Shown in pieces: positions 1 through 11,300 of a DNA stretch of 64,000 bases; within the stretch, counting starts at the first letter, position 1, and every line of letters begins with the position of its first letter. The notes beneath the pieces are model-generated. The model did no database searches, was not told where the DNA came from, and saw only the letters and a program-made list of their open reading frames with translations. This DNA comes from Tretioscincus oriximinensis. Its lineage: Eukaryota; Chordata; Lepidosauria; Squamata; Gymnophthalmidae. The stretch covers positions 69,632 to 133,631 of the forward strand of contig JAJVDF010001212.1 of assembly GCA_022410635.1 (NCBI GenBank), read 5' to 3'. The position numbers were made by a program, and so were the translations under genes.

Positions 1-255
1 GCCAGTCCCAGTTCTTTAGAACTCCCTCAGCCCCACCATTCCATAGGGTGTCTGTTGTGGAGAAAGCAACAAAAGCTATGTGCTGGGTGACCTTGAGCCA
101 GTCCCAGTTCTTTGAACTCTCTCAGCCCCACCTACTCCACAGGGTGTCTGTTGTGGAGGAAGCAACAAAAGCTATGGCTGGCCACCCTATAGTTGGCCGC
201 CCTGAGACCTTCAGGTATAGGGCGGGATACAAGTACAAATAAATAGAAATAAAAA
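1..255 (+). repeat. tRNA-derived SINE family A, two partial 3' halves
   Basis: The phrase built on CCACAGGGTGTCTGTTGTGG occurs twice in near tandem, followed by a short A-rich tail of AAATA units. It matches the 3' half of the complete copy at 12362-12610. The left copy is cut by the window start. There is no coding potential. Confidence 0.75.
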
Positions 256-500
256 TAAATCTGTCTTGGGACAGGGCTTGGCCATCCACAGGCTAGTGTA
301 GGCTATGGCAGGTCCCATTTGACTAGGATTTATTTACTTATATTTATTTAGAAATGTATTTAAAAACAATGGAATATTTAAAGTGTATGTATTTATGTAT
401 ATATATGTACATATGCGTATGTGTAAATATATGTAAACACATATATATATACACACATACATATTCTCGTTCACGTGCGCGTACATATGCATTTATTTAT
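256..500. repeat. AT-rich stretch with (TATG/TATA)n
   Basis: Alternating TATG, TATA and ACAC runs between about 380 and 490 form a degenerate dinucleotide/tetranucleotide microsatellite. No gene is seen here. Confidence 0.5.
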
Positions 501-579
501 ACCCAGTTGTTCACCTGAACGTCTCAGGTTGGTGTCAACGATAAAAGCAAAAAATGCAAAGTTTGTGTATTTAAAACAG

Positions 580-830
580 GGCCTGAAAGTAGGAAGGGAA
601 AGGCCACAGGCTGGGTGAAAAGAGGGGCGTCTTCCAGGATCTGCAGGAAGAGAACAGGGACGTGTGGGAGACCATTCCACAGTCTGGGGCCACCACCGAG
701 AAGGCCCTGCTGCCCCCCCAGGTTCCCACTCCAATGGTGAAGCCCGTTGAATGTAAAACCCGTTTGAAATTCCCAGTCTGCATTATAAAGGCTTGCAGAC
801 TCCAGTTGGGTGTGGGCAAGTTTGCAATTA
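580..830 (+). repeat. Unclassified dispersed repeat (accident 'gaccattcc...gagaaggcc' family)
   Basis: The block around 670-720, describing a GGGGCCACCACCGAGAAGGC-like phrase, recurs in diverged form at 20735-20770, 27740-27790 and 43180-43215. It often follows another shared phrase, CCAAAGGTCTCAGGGC. It therefore looks like a dispersed, unclassified repeat. The weak reading frames across it are not conserved between copies. Confidence 0.4.
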
Positions 831-1253
831 AATCCAGGGCCGGGGAGGTGCTGCTTCAATGGGTGTGGGAAAGAGGATGTTTCAGCAAATATTGCAAGCA
901 TTGGACGTGGCACCGGGGAGAGGTTCCGCCTTTAGAGCTGCATGGNGCGGGGCTGTTTGGGTGCCTGGGCATGTGTGCGTCCGGCCTTGAGCCCAGGGGC
1001 CCTAAAATACCCAGGTGGGACAAGGGGGGAGGCTTGTAGAGGCTGATAAAAGGGGAAGGATCAGGCCAGGTTGCCAACAGTTCACCCAGGCTCTGCTCCT
1101 GTGCACATGAATCAGTGGATTAGTCTGCTAGCATGATTCAGGATAGGTTTGCACCTTTCATGGGTGGGAACAAGTGATTTTCCTCACAGGTGCAGCAGGT
1201 GTTAGAAGCTGCACCTGGTGAAAAGTCTTCTCAGCCAACTTCCTGTAGCAACA

Positions 1254-1600
1254 GAAATGTTTCCTGTGGGCAGGACAGGGCGCTGATTGGCTAAAGAGGC
1301 TTCTTGCCTCCCAGGGCTAGTTGAGGTGCAGGCTGGGAGCTGTAGTCCGCAGGGTGTGCAGAAGAGGTTGCTGGGAGGTGGACTACACTTCCCGGCAGGC
1401 CTTGCCACCAGCACAACAACAATTCCAGTTCACTTTTTTCAAATTTGGGCTCCTGTTGTTGCTTCTACTGCCACTTCACGAAGCTGCTGGGCATCCAAAG
1501 CCCTTGTTGTTGCGAAAAAGCGGTATAGAAAAGCAGGCAGAAACACAACTTAAAACCAAAAAACAGGAAAGGAGAATTCTGCCAGGAAGTAGAGAAATGG
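1254..1600 (+). repeat. Unclassified dispersed repeat, copy 1 of 2
   Basis: This runs from GATTGGCTAAAGAGGCTTC through a GTGCAGGCTGGGAG phrase to GTATAGAAAAGCAGGCAGAA. The same order of blocks occurs at 23668-23970 in ACAP1 intron sequence, diverged by perhaps a quarter. I do not recognise the family. Confidence 0.5.
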
Positions 1601-1799
1601 GAAGATGGCAGTTCGTTACTTATGTCTGGCACCCAGACTATAGCCATTAAAGGTGTAAATTACTGTCCCTTACCTATGCGCTCGGTTTTATCTTGGGACA
1701 TACCTTGAAAGGGGCCCGACGCCTGTGTGCCCTCTGCCTGTTTCTCACCATGCGGGCGGCAGGCCGAATCCCATGCTTGCCTGGGAACAGAAAATCTTA

Positions 1800-2230
1800 C
1801 CAAGAAGGTCTTGTAGCATCTCAGAGACTAGCAAGAAAAAGGCGGGTGGCGGGACCTTTTGCAGAGATGGATGGAGGGGTAGATAGATGGATAGAAAGAT
1901 TTACCAGAAAAGGGGGTCTTGTATCAACCTTAAAGACTGAAGGAAAAGAGATGAAATCTGAGCTTTCACAAATAAATTCACATTCTGGAGGTGGGTAGGT
2001 AGGTATTCTAGCAAGGGGCTCTCGTAGTATTTTAGAGAATAACAAGAAAAAACACGACAGCAGGAGCTTCTATAGACGAGGCTGCTTCTCCTGATGGAGG
2101 GGTGGCTAGATGGTAGGAAGACAGATAAGTGGATGGATGGATTTACTAGAAAAGGAGGTGTTCTAGCATTTTAAAGATTAACAAGAAAAAGGTAGGCAAC
2201 TTAAGCTTCCCTAGACAAGTCTACTTCTTG
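1800..2230 (+). repeat. Penelope-tail-like fragments with GGAT/GATA microsatellites
   Basis: Repeated phrases with the core AACAAGAAAAAGG, followed by GGAGCTTC, TAGACAAGTCTACTTCTT and GGATGGAT/GATAGATA runs. The order parallels the ends of the Penelope-like units at 25778 and 33619 (reactions of the form 'agactaac...gtagacaggtc.acttcttcagatg'). The family assignment is inference from that parallel. Confidence 0.45.
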
Positions 2231-2231
2231 T

Positions 2232-2556
2232 CTAGGCAGGCACGGATAGCTCAGTCGCTTAGGAATTCGTCTCTCACCTGGGAGATGGGGTTTCGAAGCC
2301 CTGTGTGGGACATGGGGAGGGCTGAGCACCTTCCACTAGCCTGTAGCTCTAGACAACCCAGCTATTCGAAAGCATGAATTGCAAGAAATTGCAACTGACT
2401 GCAAGTAGATACATGGGAACNACCACAGCCTGGTGGGGAAGATAGAATGTCAGCCTTCGGGCAAAATATATCCTTGTAAGCCACTTTGAGTCCCTTTGAA
2501 AGGTGAGGAAAGCGGGGTATAAGAACCCAGTTCTTCTTCTTCTTCTTCTTCTTCAG
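2232..2556 (+). repeat. tRNA-derived SINE family B with (CTT)n tail
   Basis: The 5' part carries a pol III A-box-like TAGCTCAGTCG and a B-box-like GGTTTCGAAGCCC. The body includes CAACCCAGCTATTCGAAAGC and TAAGCCACTTTGAGTCCCTT. It ends in a TTCTTCTTCTTC tail. Further copies are seen at 9312, 20368 (-), 44950 and 55598. Confidence 0.8.
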
Positions 2557-2639
2557 ATGGATGGATAGATAGATAAATAGATATTACTGTTTATTTATAT
2601 GGTGCTATCCATGTATCGTAGATACTCTTGCAGGTTGCT

Positions 2640-2830
2640 CTCAGAGTACCTTAGAGATTAACAAGAAAAAGGGAGGCAGCAGGAGCTTCCACGGGTGGAT
2701 GGATGATTAGGTGGATACTATAGAAAGGTAATTCTGGCAACGGGGGCTCTTGGCACCTTAGTGATTAACAAGAAAAAGGGAGGCAGCAGGAGCTTTTGTG
2801 ATCAAATCCACTTCTTCAGGTGCCACAGAG
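2640..2830 (+). repeat. Two further Penelope-tail-like fragments
   Basis: Two blocks with GATTAACAAGAAAAAGGGAG followed by GCAGCAGGAGCTT. The second continues into CCACTTCTTCAGGTGCC. They are the same short family as at 1800-2230. Confidence 0.45.
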
Positions 2831-3772
2831 TGGACAACTGCTGAGGGCCAGGCTAGTAGAGCAGCTGGGTCACTCCCTAGCGCCTGGGGAAGTGGCCTTG
2901 CCCACGGAAGCCTGTGCTGCCAGCCTTTTGCTTCTTCCTCTCCAAAGGGCTACCAGGCCCCCTTGCTGGATTTTCATATAAAACCAGGGCGTCTGCAGCT
3001 TTGATGCACGTGGGAAAGAGGAAGTTTCAGCAGGTGTTGCAAGCGTTGTAAGTTTTTCCTAGTGGGTTTATTATTATTTTTTCAATGGCAACCCTGCTAG
3101 AGGAGAAAAGGCCTGGGAGTTTTGCGTCATGTTTCCTCTGGGTGGTGCGGCAGGCAGGAAGTGACGGGGACTGCATAGGGAACAGGTACTTTGGGGTGGG
3201 AGACCTGCAGGGGGAATTCACACTGAAATTCTATGTTTGCACAATTCCAAACTGGACAGAATTTCAAGGGGGCTTTGCCTGCCCGTGTGGTCCTTAGCCA
3301 TGGACCACTGATGGAAAGTGAACCACAATAAGGACAGGCCTGCCCTTTTGTTGCTTGTCTTTCCAAGCGGGGGCCCCCAGGCAGTTGGAATTTAGGGGTG
3401 AAGGGGGGGTTTGCAAATTAGTTCCTAATAGTAATGATCTCCTAAGGCTTTTATTTTGATCAATTTGATAATGCGGCTCTGCAGGATTTGGTCTGGTACC
3501 AGCTGCACAGAGAAGAAGTTTGGCTGCAGAATGTCTAGCAAAGGGGCCCTCTGGCACCTCAAGACAGAGGGAGCTTCCCTAGGCAAGCTGCTACTTCAAA
3601 TGCTATGGAGTGAGCAGCTGTGCAGGGACAGAGCATTGAACCTTCTTCAGAGAGGTAGGCTTGTCTTTGAAGGCGCCTGCTGCCTCCTTGCAAGAATATC
3701 TTACCTGTCTACCTTCTACTTCCTGCCTGCTTCCTACCTCTCTCTCTCATCTGTCTGTCTGAAGCAGACTGT

Positions 3773-4131
3773 AGAAGAAGAAGATGAAGGAGAAGATGAA
3801 GGAGAAGATGAAGAAGGAGGAGAGGATGAAGAAAGAGAAGATGAAGAAGGAGAATAAGGAGAAGATGAAGGAGAAGATGAAGAAGAAGATGAAGGAGAAG
3901 ATGAAGGAGAAGATGAAGAAGAAGATGAAGGAGAAGATGAAGAAGATGATGATGAAGGAGAAGATGAAGAAGAAGGAGAGGATGAAGAAAGAGAAGATGA
4001 AGAAGGAGAATAAGGAGAAGATGGAGAAGATGAAGAAAGAAGATAAAGAAGGAGATGATGAAGAAGAAGGAGGAGAATAAAGAGAAGATGAAGAAGGAGA
4101 AGAGGAAGAAGAAGAAGAAACAGAAGAAGAA
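3773..4131 (+). repeat. Purine-only (GAA/GATGAAG)n tract
   Basis: About 360 bases almost free of pyrimidines apart from the T of GATGAAG and GGAGAAGATGAAG units. Open frames here translate to low-complexity Glu/Lys/Asp/Met and are by-products of the repeat, not genes. Confidence 0.85.
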
Positions 4132-5236
4132 TCAGTGTATCAGTATCAATTAGGGTGGAAATAGGGGGTGTTGCTGAAATACTATTTGCAGGAAGTCAGG
4201 AACAGGCGAGGGTGTTTTGCCTTCTCCTCCTGGAGATGCCCTGGGGCAATTAGTGAGGCAGGTGGTTGGACTAGGTGGGCTCTGGCCCCATTCAGCAGAT
4301 CTCCTCTTAGGTTCTAAACTTATCTATGGAAGCGCCTCCTGCCTCCCTTTTTCCTTGCTCACCTTTAAGGTGCCATGAAACCTGCGAGATACCCTGACAG
4401 CTACGATGTGTTTTTGGGAGGCTTCAGTTTAGGAACTGTTGTGTGTTTACAAGTGTTTACAATCTTGCAAAAGGTCTTTTTGCCTCGCACTGGTCACAGA
4501 GCCTCCCTGGAAATCTTTCGGAGACCTCTAGCCAAAAATAAAAAGGCTGGAATAGCACTAGATTAAGACCAGCTGTGCTTTGCTTCTCTTCCCTCCTCCT
4601 ACCCACATAATCTTTTGCATACAAAAAGCCAAGAAATCCCAGCTGCTGGCTGATGTTTTTCACCAGAAATGCTTAGAGCTGAGACCGTAAGGAAAGGGAG
4701 CTACTTCGGAACCCAAACCCTGTGACATCATTGTAAAAAGATGCCCATATAAAAACCAGGATTGAGCTTTGCACCTTTAATCAGAGGTCGGCGCTCTATG
4801 GGACGCGAGGGCACTAAAAAACTGTCCATCACCTCAAACGGAGAGGATTGGACAGGATGCAGGAAAGCCCCACCCCCACCCCCCTTCCACAAGCTCCAGC
4901 CTGGCCTGGGGTGAACCAGTGAGGGCCACCATCGCCTGCTTCAACCCAATGGATGACGGTAACCTCCACCCGGGCCACTGGGGGCCTGGCAAGGTTCACC
5001 CTGAACCGCTGGGGGATGGGACCTCCCTCACCGCTTTGCAGGCAGGCCCCTCCCACAAGCGGTGAGCGAAGGTGGCCCCCATGCCCGGATTTTTTGGACG
5101 TAAAAGAGAGGGCGTTTCAACAGGTGCAGCTTTTAATGCATCTCTCTTTCGATCGATGGATCTGCCCACCTGAAGCCGTAGGTTTGCCTAGGGAAGCTCC
5201 AGCTGCCTCCCCTTTTCTTGTCAGTCTCCACAGCTG

Positions 5237-5892
5237 AGTTTTCACGAAGGGGAAAAACAGGAGTGGAAACTGTTTGGATCCCAGTAGGCCGCCTGGGTCT
5301 CCCCATTAATCCAAGTGGGAAATGCACTGGCCATGCCCGGTCTGCCGAGCTATGTGTCGTCCGAGTAGAGGAGGAGCTTGATGGAATTTGCCTTAAGTGC
5401 CCTCTGGCGAAGATTTTGCCATGAGGTACGATGGGAGCTTGGACTGAACAGCCGGTGCTCTGCTCCTTGGGGGTCTTCTGGAAAAGGTAGAAGGACCCCC
5501 AAAGGCTGGGATCCACGGCAACAGGAGGTTACGCAGCTCTGCAGCCTTTTCCCTTCCTGTAACCGATCCCAACTCTGTGGACACCTGCGAACAGCACAGA
5601 GATCAGCTGTTTGGAGCGTTTCAATCGGTGACAGTAAAAAAGTTGAGAGCGAAGGCCGGAGATCTGCTTAGGTCTCTCGCTGCCCCAGATTCCAGCCTTT
5701 GGGGGGACCTTCTATCTTTCCCAGAAGACTCCCAAGGAGCAGACCTCCAGCTGGGCGGCCAGAGTTCCCTCGGAGTGCATAGCGGCCTGCCTGCAGGCAC
5801 AAAAACAGAGCCAGAGACGGTAGAAAGCAGCAAAGGGAATCTCAAATCCACTTTGCCTCTTTCTGCTGCCGTTTTTTCCCCTCGTGAGAACT
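5237..5892. mobile_element. Long palindromic (foldback) element, copy 1
   Basis: The outer ends are inverted copies: AGTTTTCACGAAGGGGAAAA at 5237 matches the reverse complement of the sequence ending at 5892 (AGTTCTCACGAGGGGAAAAA). Inner arms also pair: CTTGGGGGTCTTCTGGAAAA and CCCCCAAAGGCTGG near 5465-5510 match the complement of 5690-5745. No protein-coding frame is evident and no clear target-site duplication was found. The pattern resembles a nonautonomous foldback or MITE-like transposon; class unknown. Confidence 0.6.
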
Positions 5893-6507
5893 TGGCTTAA
5901 GTGCCGTGAGGCCTCCTTGCTTGGGTCTTCCATGCTTACAGGGTGGGGCTAATGTTTGCCTGGGCACCAGTGGCCGCCTGCTTCAGCCGGCTAGCTGGGC
6001 TGGGAANGCTGCGGGGCTTGGGTGACTACTGTGCCTGTGGCTGGCTAGTGCTTTTGATCTTCCAGGGTGGTATAAGGACCCCCTCTTGCTGGGTCCTTGC
6101 TGCCCTCCCTGCAGCCCTCTTAGAAGGGGCAGGCCCTAGGCGTGGATTCCAAAGGAACCCCTGGGACCTTTGGAAGCGTTCTGAGCGGACAGCCCAAATG
6201 TGCCTCTGCTTGCCTCAGCCTTTTTGGAGCCGGGACAAATCATTTGACATGTTTTCCGTTCCCGTCCCTCTCCTGGGAGGTGAGTGATTTCCCCCCAAGC
6301 GTCAGAGGCCTCCACTTCTAGAGCTTCTGCCATTGGGTGGGTGGTTTTGAATTTTACTCTTTTCTTAGCAGGGAAAAATCCAATCACAAACCCCTCTCTG
6401 CCTCCGTCCCTGGGCACTTTCCGGCCGGGTTCTGTTTTTTGCCAGCTCTTCTCTTCCGTCGTGGTTTTGCCTCAGTTTCCTCCTGGTCCTCCTCCTCACT
6501 TCTCAGC

Positions 6508-6600
6508 AGGCAAGGCAGGGTGGTGCAGAGGTTAAGAGCAACAGTGTTCGAGGCCCTTGTGTCTGCCGTGGAGGCCAGTGAGCGCCCCCTATTGGCCGTA
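6508..6600 (+). repeat. tRNA-derived SINE family B, 5' fragment
   Basis: Phrases such as GTGGTGCAGAGGTTAAGAGC, a B-box-like GTTCGAGGCCC and a GTCTGCCGTGGAG segment match the 5' part of the copy at 44950-45020. It is truncated. Confidence 0.5.
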
Positions 6601-7002
6601 CCTTCAACCAAACTAGCTGTTTGAAAGGAAGCGATTACAGGTAGATAAATAGGAACCATTGAAAGGCTGCGCATGGGTTAGTCCCTCAGCCCAACAAAAG
6701 TCCAGCGTCAGATTTTGGGTGCATCACAGAAACCTGCTGCTATCAAGTGGAGGGCAAAGAAAGAAGGTTTCCAGGCAACCAGCAGGAAGTGGTTGCTACG
6801 CCGACAGAGGCAGGAAACCTGCGGGGTGACCACAGAAGGGAGGCAGGAAGGGGCCTTGACAAACAGGATCTGGGCCTAGCCAGGCCTGCTTCACTGCCGT
6901 GCTTGCCACACAATGAAAAAGTGGTTTGAAATCACTTGGGAGGCCCTCCTTCAGATATCCAGGGCTCAAGCCTTTTATACCCATCAAGTAGATCACTCTT
7001 AA

Positions 7003-7535
7003 AGTAGATCACCTCTTTCAAGGCTGAGGAGGCCCAGACATTGGAGCCTGGTTTCATAAGGCATTTTTCCCCAGCCCTTTGATCATTCTTGTCGCCCATT
7101 TCTGCACCTTCTCTAGTTCCACAACATCTTTTCTGAGATGATGTAACCAGAATTGTGCACAGGATTCCAAATGTGGCCTCACCACGGATTTGTAAAGAGG
7201 CAAAACGACACTTGCTGACTTGTTTTCATTTCCTTTCTTAATGACTCCTAGCACTGAATTTGCTCTTTTCACTGCTGCTGCATACTGGGTTGACCCCTTC
7301 ATTGAGTTGTCCAGCAGCCCCCCAAGACCCCTTTCCTGGGAGCTTGGTCCCCATCCGTTGACAGGCGTCGTTGGGGTTCTTTGCCCCCGTGTGCCTCACA
7401 TGGGCTGACACGTCACAGAGGGCGAAAGTGCATTGGCCACTTCATTGCCCACTCGCCCGATTTCACGAAATCTTCCTGGAGCTCTTTACAGTCCCTTTCA
7501 GGTTTCACCCTTGGTGAGAAGCGTGAAACATAAAT
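7003..7535 (-). repeat. CR1 LINE fragment (3' part of ORF2)
   Basis: Read on the - strand, it translates to the post-RT part of a CR1 ORF2. Recognisable words are [50 protein letters not shown]. Stops and indels break the frame. The same region is present at 18408-19591 and 43228-44180. Confidence 0.85.
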
Positions 7536-7654
7536 CATACCTGATAACATGCTCATGGGAGGATTCAACATTCCAAGGCATAACAACCCACGCCGGGGCT
7601 CAGAACTTTGCCAACCTCCAGAGACCAGAGACCTCAGTTGGAAACTTGCTGAAA

Positions 7655-7790
7655 GGCAGTACTGGGAGGGGAAGGAAGGAAGGAAAGGAAGAATAAAGGA
7701 AGAAATGGATGGAAGGGAAGATAAAGAAGAAAAAGAAAAAGGAAGGGAAGGGAAGGAAAATGGAAAGAAAGAAACAAAGAAGCAGCAGGT
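7655..7790 (+). repeat. (GGAA)n purine-rich microsatellite
   Basis: Degenerate GGAAGGAA/GAAAGAAA run. The overlapping Lys/Glu-rich frame is a by-product. Confidence 0.7.
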
Positions 7791-8339
7791 GAAACTGGGG
7801 GTGGGAAGGGGCAAGGGGGGGGGCTGGTCCAACAATAACACTATGGGCAAATTCCACTAGTATTTGAGTTCAAATAAAACAAAATAAAATAAAGGCACCT
7901 TCTAGAAACTGGGAGGAGGCCTCCATAGAAGTCTTCGTTGAGTTTGCAAACTCTCATTCTAGCATCCTTTCAAAGCAGTGCGCAAAAGCGGTTTTGTGCA
8001 AAAGCAACCTTGGGCAATGGAGGCCCCTGTGTTTGTGGGAAATGCATGCAAAAAGCTTTGCTTCTTCAAAAAATCTAGGCAGCCACCCTGTGACCTCTAA
8101 ACTCAGGATGGTTTAGAGAGGTGATTTTTCTCCCCCTTGAACTACAAGTCCCATGATTCTCAGTCAAAATGCCGCTGCTGAAAGGTCATGGATCCAGCAG
8201 TCCAAGCCAGGACTTTCCCCAGGTTCTGCCTGGGATCATGTTGAATCCAGACCTACTTTGCACCTTGTAGCCTTGTTTCCAGCCTGACTTTTTCATTCTG
8301 CCCAATGTTGCCTGTCGGGTCTCCTTCTTCTCGTTCCAG

Positions 8340-8397
8340 GGCTGCCATTGAGATTGTGGAAACGGAAGTGTCTGTGCTGGAAACACAACTGGAGAAG
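8340..8397 (+). CDS. ACAP1: ACAP1 exon 2 (BAR domain start)
   Basis: 58 bp between TTCCAG and GTGAGA. The first base completes a codon from the missing exon 1. It encodes [19 protein letters not shown], the start of BAR helix 1, and ends in phase 0. Confidence 0.9.
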
Positions 8398-11300
8398 GTG
8401 AGAAAATACATCTGGAGGGCTTGAATGCAACAAATTTCCAGGGGCTTCTGGAGAGCACAAGCTGTGTGGTGGGATTTTTGCTTGCTGGATGTGGTCAGCA
8501 TTGTTCCTAGGTGGTGGCACGTTCTGGGGGTGCAGGAGGGTGCCTGGGGAAGTTGCATTTGGGGGGATTATTGGGAACCTTCTCTAGACCGGCCACTGAT
8601 CTCTCTAAAAAGGGCCACAAGAACGATCAAGGGGCTGAAACATCTCCCTTATGAAATCAAGTTGCAACATTTAGGCCTCTTCAGCCTCAAAAGATGGTGG
8701 TTAAGAGGTGATCTAACCGAGATACATAAAAAAAAATTGGCAAGGTGGATAGAGAAAAAATATTTTCTCTATCACACCACACTAAGACTAGAAGGCCCTC
8801 CTTGAAGATGAAGGGAGGAAGAGTTAGGACAGTCTAAGGGAAGTATTTTTTCACCCAGAGGGTCATTGGTCTGTAGAATTTATTTCCAGAGGAGGTGAGT
8901 GGTAGCCAGCTGCCCGGATTGCTTCAAAGGAGGATTAGCTAAATTCATGGAAGACAGTTGTATCAATGGCTGTCAGTAGGTAGTGTTTCTGAAACAGCAT
9001 TTGCTTGAGACGCCCTCGTGGGACAGAAAGCCAAATCAGGCAGGCTGCATGTGTTTAGCCAGCTCTTTTGGAGCTGATCAGAATTGAAGTCCAGGGATAT
9101 ATTTTACTATAACATTTTTAAGGTCTGCAGGTGAGCCCCTGGTGTCCAAGGTGTCGTGGAGGGGAGGAAGGTGGATGGGTTGAAGGGAGGGAAGAAGGGG
9201 AGGAGGGATGGGAGGAAAGGAAGGAGAGGATGGAGAGGATGGAGAGAGGAGGGTGGGTGGATGGGTTGGAGGGCGGGAAGGGAGGGAGGGAGGGAGGGAG
9301 GGGGGTTGTTAAGTTACAGGCACAAACAGTGCAGTCCCTAAGGAGACAGCCTCTCATCTGAGAGGTGGGGTTGGGGGCCCCTGCATTGGACATGGGATGG
9401 GCTGAGCGCTTTCTACTCGCTTGGAACTGTAGCCAACCCAGCTATTCGAAAGCAAGAATCGCAAGAAGTTGCAACAGGCTGTGACTGGATAAATGGGAAC
9501 CACCACAGCCTGGTGGAGAAGATAGAATGTCAGCCTCCGGGCGAAAAATAACTTTATAAGCTGCTTTGAGTCCCTTTGGGTGAGAAAAGTGGGGTTTAAG
9601 AACCCAGTTCTTCTTCTTCCTGGGCTTCTTCTTCTAAGGATCTTTTTAAACACTATATGGGTTTTGTCTTCTTCTGCTCGACTGGGATGCAGTGTTGAAG
9701 GTAGGGATAGAAATAATTTAAAATAACAAAATAAATAAAATCCTTGTCTTCTCTTGCTTTTCCCGGCAGCTACTGAAACTGTGTACCACAATGCTGGATT
9801 CCGGGCGGCAGTATTGCCTCCACAGTAAGAACTTTGTGTCCGGAGTACAGGAGCTGTCGCAGAGTTCTTCTGGGGACAAAATGATGACCGTGAGTCACTT
9901 TTTGAAGGAACTTTGTGCCTGAGATGGGCAGTCAGGGGGAGGGAAGAGGAAGCTGCCCTGGACACCGGAGGCCAAGGAGGCCAGGCCTTAGCCAGCCTGG
10001 CTTGAAAGACGGGTTTGGCCACAGGCAGGGACCTTAGGGCTTAGTTTTTACCTGCGTTGGCCAGGGAGGGGCTGCCTTTGGTCCTGTGTGTCAGATCTGT
10101 TCTCAAGGTGATCTTGGAAAAGCAAATAGTCATGCAGTGTGGGGTGTGGACATCGGGAACCGTGTGAGCTGGACCCAGTTCTTCACCTACGACTGGTTTC
10201 CCAAGTGAGGTAACACGTCTGGGCACCTCTGAGCATGTGCAGAGGAGATGGGGACAGCAAATAGCCTGGATAGGCTTTAAGAAAGAATTAGAGGAGCCCT
10301 GCTGAATGGAGTCAGAGTCCATCCAGTCCAGCCTTCTGTCTCACCCAGTGGCCCACCAATTGCCCCTGGGCATCTCAAGCAGAAGGAGAAGGCAAAACCC
10401 ACACCTGTTCTCAACTCCTGGAATAGGAACCTACCATCCATATGCTAGACCATGGCAGGCCCTTAGTAGGCCTGCCATAGTCTGCACTGGCATGNGGATC
10501 AGCCAAATAAGGCCTGCCATAGTTAGTCTACACTGGCATGCCAGTTGCACCTGAGCATCTCAAGCAGAAGAAGGCAAAATCTTCACCTGTTCTCGACTCC
10601 CTGCAAATTGTACTTCAGGAATCCTGCCTGGTGCTTCTCTCTGTGGCCAGTATCAGGAGGTCCATTCTGGTAGCTATTTATACCCTTCCTTCCTTGAACC
10701 TGTCCAATCCTGTCTTAAAGCTATCCAGGTTGCTGGCTAGTACCTACCACCTCTTCTGGAAGTAAATTCGAAAGGCCCATAACCCTCTGGGTAAAAAAAA
10801 TTACTTTCCTTTGCCTGTCTTCACTCTTCTGCTTATCAGTTTCAAGGAATGCCTCCTAGTCCTAGTGCTGTGTGATAGAGAAAATAATTTTTCTCTATTC
10901 CCCTTAACCATCCCGTGCGCGAATGTTATGTTAATCTTTTCAATGCAGTATTTTCACAATGATGGATATATAAGGAAAGGGTTGCCAAGGTGCTGCCCCC
11001 AACCCTTAAATGCTTATTCCTATTTTCCAGGAATGTTTGGAAAAGTTTTCCGAGGGTCTGAACAAGATGGTTGATAGGCATGAGGTAAGTGAGCTTCTCA
11101 TTCTATTTTCGCTGATGGACTTCTGCTTTCTACCTCTCGGCTGTTCCCGATGGAGAAGGAAGCAAAGGGAATAGAGTCCCAGGCCTTTTCTGTACTGGGT
11201 CTCATTCCGGAATAGGGGCCTATTGCATGCATGTTAATGCAGGCTGTGGCAGGACTGGTGCCCTGAAATGCCAGCGTGGAAGTAAAGGGTGGATTTGCCT

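Noticed and set aside
2232..2310. tRNA gene suggested by TAGCTCAGTCG and GGTTTCGAAGCCC
   Set aside because: It is the head of a dispersed SINE present at several places here.
3456..4080. Open frames rich in Glu, Lys and Asp
   Set aside because: They lie in a GAA/GATGAAG simple repeat and have no conserved domain or splice context.
4953..5237. ATG-initiated frame starting MTVTSTRATG as ACAP1 exon 1
   Set aside because: Only the first three residues resemble the expected start, and there is no FEECLKDSP-like peptide or donor in the right phase.
6249..6284. Short MFSVPVPLLG frame followed by GTGAGT as ACAP1 exon 1
   Set aside because: The donor is good, but the peptide does not match and the phase into exon 2 is wrong.
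9354..10022. 222-codon frame on the - strand
   Set aside because: It is antisense to a SINE and ACAP1 exon 3, with no recognisable domain.
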